Below the pieces are notes generated by a model. It was not told the origin of the DNA. It searched no databases and was given only the letters and a program-made list of their open reading frames with translations. Below, in pieces: positions 59,631-64,000 of a DNA stretch of 64,000 nt (positions within the stretch are counted from its first letter, which is position 1; each line of letters begins with the position of its first letter). A program made the translations under genes and the position numbers. The DNA is taken from positions 7,996,819 to 8,060,818 of the forward strand of contig OZ026847.1 in NCBI GenBank assembly GCA_964023205.1, in the 5' to 3' direction. The DNA is from Lutraria lutraria. Lineage: Eukaryota; Mollusca; Bivalvia; Venerida; Mactridae.

Positions 59631-59762
59631 AAACAAAATCACCGGATGATCCGTGTGCACCGGATGAGTTCCAGTGTGTCAGTGGGGATCAATGTGTTCC
59701 CTTGGCTTATCAGTGTGACCAGGAGATTGATTGTCTCGATAGATCTGACGAGATTGGATGCT
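59631..59762 (+). CDS. HSPG2: Perlecan exon: LDLa module 19
   Basis: Phase 1-1, 44 codons with linker ETKSPDD. Module: [22 protein letters not shown] and [16 protein letters not shown]. Calcium cage intact. Last LDLa module in the window, directly before the second Ig domain. Confidence 0.94.
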
Positions 59763-60220
59763 GTAAGTTGATAAAATAAATATGTCATTTATTTATTTTA
59801 AGAGGGGGATGGGGTGAACTAGAAAAATGTTTTTTTTTTAAATTTGTACAAGATCTGGTATTATTTAAATCTGATTGCTAATGTAACTTAAGGTTATATT
59901 TCTTGTAAAACTTTTGTTTGTGCACTTCTTCTGGCAATGAGTTTTTGATGATCATAATACTGAATGTATGATGAATTTCGGACTGCCCATTGTATGCATA
60001 GTCAGTTAAACATTTCATATCAGTACTTTCTATTCTGCACCTGTTGATGTTATTATTTTTCATGTGGTATGGCTACATTTCAATTGATGATATGGTTACG
60101 TTCCAAGAGTTTCCTATTTAAAAGATTTGACTCATGTTTGTAATTTATGAAAAATATTCATGTTACCAGATCAACTGTTTTAAGAGAAAGTTCAATTTTT
60201 GTTTATTTTTTTTCTTTCAG

Positions 60221-60514
60221 CTAAACCTGTGATTATCGTACCACCAGTGGCTAATATTGAGGTAGAACTTGGTGGCTCATTCACCATCATTTGTGAAGCT
60301 GTCGGTGTACCTACACCTTTGATTGTGTGGCGTCTAAACTGGGGTAACATTCCCACTGGTGAACGTATCACAGTGGTCAGTCAGAATGGACGTGGTCAGC
60401 TTACCATCACTGATGCTCGCTACGAAGATGCCGGTGCTTACACCTGTGAGGCCGTTAACAACCGCGGCAGCATCTTCGCTATTCCTGATGCGCTGGTCAT
60501 TGTAACACGTACAG
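60221..60514 (+). CDS. HSPG2: Perlecan exon: Ig domain 2 (perlecan hallmark)
   Basis: One exon, phase 1-1, 98 codons, holds a whole Ig domain. It starts SKPVIIVPPVANIEVELGGS, with FTIICEAVGVPTPLIVWRLN then WGNIPTGERITVVSQNGRGQ, LTITDARYEDAGAYTCEAVN and NRGSIFAIPDALVIV. Cys-Trp-Tyr-Cys positions are all present. The GVPTP.I.WRLNWG.IP and GRG.L.I......GAYTCEA.N.RG..F.IPD strings match the Ig that follows the LDLa modules in vertebrate perlecan almost word for word, the firmest identification in the window. In vertebrates laminin-type modules come next; here a different exon follows. Confidence 0.96.
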
Positions 60515-62664
60515 GTATGTTTTCTTCCGCTGTAAAATCACGCACTCCCTGCTCAAATTTGGAAAATTTTGCTTTTAAGTCATGGCAGTTTTTGAAGTAT
60601 TTATGATTTTTTTTCTAGTACATTTTTTAATTCAATGAAGACTTTAATTTTTGTGTGCTAATAATTTACATAAGTATCATGCATATGCGATTGATTAAAA
60701 TTGGGAAAGTATGATCTCTAAATTAAAGTCAGATATTGTTTCAGGCCATTCTTAAAAATAGGGGAAGTGCTACATACTCATCATAAACGGCCCAAACCTG
60801 CTTTTTTAGGCCTCTAGGGTAAAAAATGATTTTTAAAATGGCATTCTGGCCTGTTTTTGGGGGTTTTATTTAAAAAAAATTGTAAAAAAATATTTCCTAC
60901 CTGCATACCCTCTGAAAATTCTCTGGGTTGGGTAATGGCGAAAAGAGATGTTTTTAATGATGTCCTTATCCTGGTTTGATTATGTTAACTTCTTATAATG
61001 TATCCACCTTCTTGATGTATTGGTGGTTAGAAGGTTGTATTATTCGTGTACTAGTTGACTGATACCTCAGATCCCATACTTATACATACATATGTCTGAC
61101 TTACTTCTACTAGCTTCACAAGGTAAGTGATTTTATCTTTGGTGTAGTGACTAGAAATATGATTGAATACATTATTGGCATGATTCAGAAAGAATATAAA
61201 CTGCTATAAACTGATGTGTTTGTTCAATCCAACAATGTATTTGGTCATATTACTTATAGTAATGGGGAAAACATGTTTATCAATGTATGATGAGATGGTT
61301 TAATATAACCTATGAAGTTAACCAATCCATTTGGTGAGTCCAGTGGTTGCATGAGATCATGTGAGTATCTTGTATATCAATCGGATGTTTCAGAACTGTT
61401 TTTTGGTGGAAATATTGTTCTATTGCATGAAATATGGTGTTGCTATGGAAACTTATATTCTCTACAATGTGTCGTTTTCTGGGTGTAACTTTTGAATGAT
61501 TATCATGAGTGAAATCTATAATATGCATTATAAAACTGTGCGGTGTGAGAAATAAGAAGGTGCCATGGAAATTCATATATGAACTGTTGCCATGGAGACA
61601 TGGCTGTACCTTGTGATGTATCGAAACTTATAGTGGATTTTGGTGTTGGAAAATATAATGAACCGTTGCCATGGATACTGTAATTGAAGTCATGTATGCA
61701 CTAATAATGTATGCTGTGAATGGGTCAATGTTATATACCGTAACATGTACATTGTGATACAGAAGGAATGCTGGACGACATGATGAAGAGAATCCTATAC
61801 TGAAATGAGGAATGTTACACTAAGCATGTTGTTCGAAGATTAATAATACTGGTGGACGATACTCTTTTATTCTGTTATTCAATGAAAAAAGTATTTATTC
61901 AGTGATGTAAAATAAACAAATGAATAGGATTCATAAGTAAAGAAATTGCTGAAGATGAATTTAAATGTCTATATCTTTTAAAATATCTTGATATAACTGG
62001 CATTGGCCCAGCAGTTAGTATGCAGGAGTTGTAACCCAGCAATCGTGGTTTGAATTTCGGTTGCAACAGGTCATACCCTTCCATGTAAATTTCATACCCT
62101 TCCATGTAAATTTCATACCCTTCCATGTAAATTCCATACACTTCCATGTAAATTCCATACACTTCCATGTAAATTTCATACCCTTCCATGTAAATTCCAT
62201 ACACTTCCATGTAAATTCCATACACTTCCATGTAAATTTCATACCCTTCCATGTAAATTTCATACCCTTCAATGTAAATTCCATACCCTTCCATGTAAAT
62301 TTCATACCCTTCCATGTAAATTCCATACATTTCCATGTAAATTCCATACCCTTCCATGTAGACTCCATACATTTCCATGTAAATTTCATACCCTTCCATG
62401 TAAACTCCATACACTTCCATGTAAATTTCATACCCTTCCATGTAAATTTGACCAAAATGTTGATTTTCCTTCATATGTGGAGATGTTACCAGCTCCTTGT
62501 GAAAGGATAAGTTAGTACTGGTTTGTGTAAAGTCCTGGAAAACTGGCTAGATGATCCGGTCATCAATCTAACTGAACAGTTGTTGAAAAAAACTGCAAAT
62601 GTTTTAATGTGGTTACATTTAGCTCAAACAAGTGATCTAGAAGGTCTGATCTTCTGCATTCCAG
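60515..62664. other. HSPG2: Intron before the repeat exon, 2.1 kb
   Basis: GTATGT to GCATTCCAG. Holds the expanded SINE. A 9-bp candidate microexon (61114-61122, between CTACTAG and GTAAGTGA) is in phase but unproven. I see no laminin-type exon. Confidence 0.7.
61995..62600 (+). mobile_element. SINE family B with internal 21-bp expansion
   Basis: Head: GCATTGGCCCAGCAGTTAGT and GTGGTTTGAATTTCGG (A- and B-box-like). Tail: TATGTGGAGATGTTACCAGC and AAGTTAGTACTGGTTTGTGT, as in the copies at 18395 and 26186. Between them, about 62071-62448, a 21-bp unit (TCCATGTAAATTTCATACCCT) is repeated about 18 times. Long open frames in both strands here are produced by the 21-bp period and are not genes. Confidence 0.85.
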
Positions 62665-64000
62665 TAATTGTGACTGAAATCAAGCAACACGTTCAGGAGG
62701 ATATTCTTCTTGTTGGGGGTACAGATTACATTCACTTGAACCCAGAGCAGACTTTTGTAACTCTTGGCGTGTCATCTCAGTGTAACCAAGATCTTAATTT
62801 AACGATGGTTGGACCAAGGTTATATGCTGAGTGTGAGGATAGGAATACTAAAGTCGAGATAGCTTATGTTGGTCACAGTGATGTAAATTTAGAGATTGTT
62901 AAAAGAATTATTATGATTGAAGTTCGCGGGGATGTTTTACCTGAAACAGAAAAAGATGTTGTTGTAGTACACATTGGTGGATTACCTGAGTCGATGACTG
63001 TTCAAGAGAAACACATGCAGGTGATTACTGGTATAAGTGCTCAAGATTCAATGACAGGAAGGCGTGTAATAGTAATGGGTGGAAGAAAAAGAAACAAATA
63101 CAGAACAGAGAAACAGGTCATTCATCTCGGTGTCACTGTAAATTGTTTTGGTAATCTGTCTCTCTCAGACCATACAAATGGTAGGAAAGCATTGAAATGT
63201 TTGAATAACCAAACTGAAGTTGTGAACACTACTGTAGAAGAAACACTTGTTGTTACTGGAAACAATAAAACTATGGTTAAAAAAGCTCCTGATGTAATTT
63301 ACATTGCGGGTAAAGTACCGCAAAAGAAGAGGACAAAGCTCTCCAAAGTGATAGATGAAACAACTTCGAAGAATGAAGATGATCAGTATCTATTTTTAGA
63401 ACGTTATAATATTACCAGAGTTGGAGATGATGAAATTGTAGAAGTTAATAACACACATGTTCCTGAGGGAACTGAAAATGAAGTCATTATGATTCATAAT
63501 AGAGACCATTCTGTTTTTCCTGAAACCAGAAATGTTGAACTGGATGGGGAAATTATTGGAAGAATTTTTGAAATAAGTGGTGCTAGTAATGTTGAAGTTA
63601 ATGATGACCTGACATCAGAATATGTTGAAATTGGTGCTGGTCAGGTTTGTATGAATGAAATAAAAGTTCAACTTGTTGGTTCAGCAGTTGTTTGTCAATG
63701 TGAAAATAGAAATATAACGCTAGAATACATTGGTCAAGGACCGACAGACATTGAAGTGTCACATAAAGAATATATGGTTGAAAGTAATCCAGAATGGTCC
63801 AATTACCAAAGTCAGGATCATATATTGATGTACATTGGTGGAATTCCAGATCACTTGAAAAACAAATCTTCAACAACGTATGTTGTTAGAGGTGTTTCAC
63901 CCAGAAGAGAGTTTTCAGGTGGGAGACTAAAGAAAGAAAGAGTAGTCGAAATTATGGGAAGTGGTCAAAATGTTAGCTGGACGAAACGTCAAGTTGTAAT
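62665..64000 (+). CDS. HSPG2: Perlecan exon: long novel repeat-domain exon (runs off window)
   Basis: After TTCTGCATTCCAG the plus strand stays open for 445 codons to the window end, in the phase left by the Ig exon at 60514. It begins VIVTEIKQHVQEDILLVGGT. The protein is rich in Val, Ile, Glu and Asn and has ten N-glycosylation sequons (for example NLT45, NIT249, NVS436), fitting a secreted glycoprotein. Three diverged units are visible. A: LGVSSQC40 with C57EDRN, HIGGLPESM at 103, GISAQDSMTGRR at 123. B: LGVTVNC161, C179, YIAGKVP at 213. C: IGAGQVC329 with C346ENRN, YIGGIPDHL at 390, GVSPRREFSGGR at 410. A fourth start (VVEIMG) is at 427. The Cys pair is 17-18 residues apart. I cannot name the domain; Y-I-G-G-x-P followed by G-(I/V)-S faintly recalls laminin G, but the rest does not. 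A separate gene starting here is possible though less likely, given the acceptor and phase. Confidence 0.8.

Noticed and set aside
61899..62510. Three overlapping long open frames (GYEIYMEG, GMKFTWK and IPFHVNF repeats)
   Set aside because: They are all translations of the 21-bp array inside a SINE.

Overview
The window looks like intron-rich metazoan DNA, most likely from a bivalve or other lophotrochozoan. It is AT-rich, has long introns crowded with small palindromic transposons and tRNA-derived SINEs, and carries one large gene on the plus strand. I identify the gene as perlecan, the basement-membrane heparan sulfate proteoglycan (vertebrate HSPG2; compare fly trol and nematode unc-52). 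I assign 29 exons between 14840 and the right edge, about 1,850 codons. Every junction keeps the frame with GT/AG borders. The signal-peptide exon is not recognised, and the gene runs off the right end, so both ends are partial.

Gene layout. Exon 1 here (14840-14978) is an acidic stretch with two Ser-Gly glycosaminoglycan sites. Exons 2-3 (23938-28680) form a SEA domain. Exon 4 (29873-30385) encodes a ~171-residue extracellular domain I cannot name. Exons 5-22 (31199-56120) carry 16 LDL-receptor class A (LDLa) modules, one fibronectin III domain split over two exons, and one degenerate half-module. Exons 23-28 (56412-60514) give Ig, three LDLa, then Ig; the second Ig has the perlecan hallmark around GVPTPLIVWRLNWG. 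Exon 29 (62665-64000) is a single open exon of at least 445 codons that joins in frame after that Ig. It encodes a Val/Ile-rich, heavily N-glycosylatable protein built of diverged internal repeats, which I match to no known perlecan domain. Laminin-type modules would be expected at this point.

Non-coding layout. 1-14839 is upstream DNA or first intron, with a ~30-copy 30-bp minisatellite and no exon I can support. The introns hold several short-element families. (a) A 76-bp hairpin, 13 copies, most with 4-bp target duplications. (b) A ~200-bp element starting CTGT and ending ACAG with TA duplications, 8 copies. (c) Elements with ends CAGTACAACCTCT, CAGTCAAACCTGT, CTGTATACGT and CAGGGTTCTCAATAA. 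(d) At least two tRNA-derived SINE families. (e) A dead antisense mariner transposase (27490-28270). (f) Minisatellites, several lying inside transposons or touching splice acceptors.

The strongest lead for an undescribed system is the terminal repeat exon (62665-64000), followed by the unnamed domain of exon 4. Both look like lineage-specific additions to a matrix protein otherwise conserved across animals. No searches were run: family calls rest on reading motifs by eye, and the organism call is an inference.
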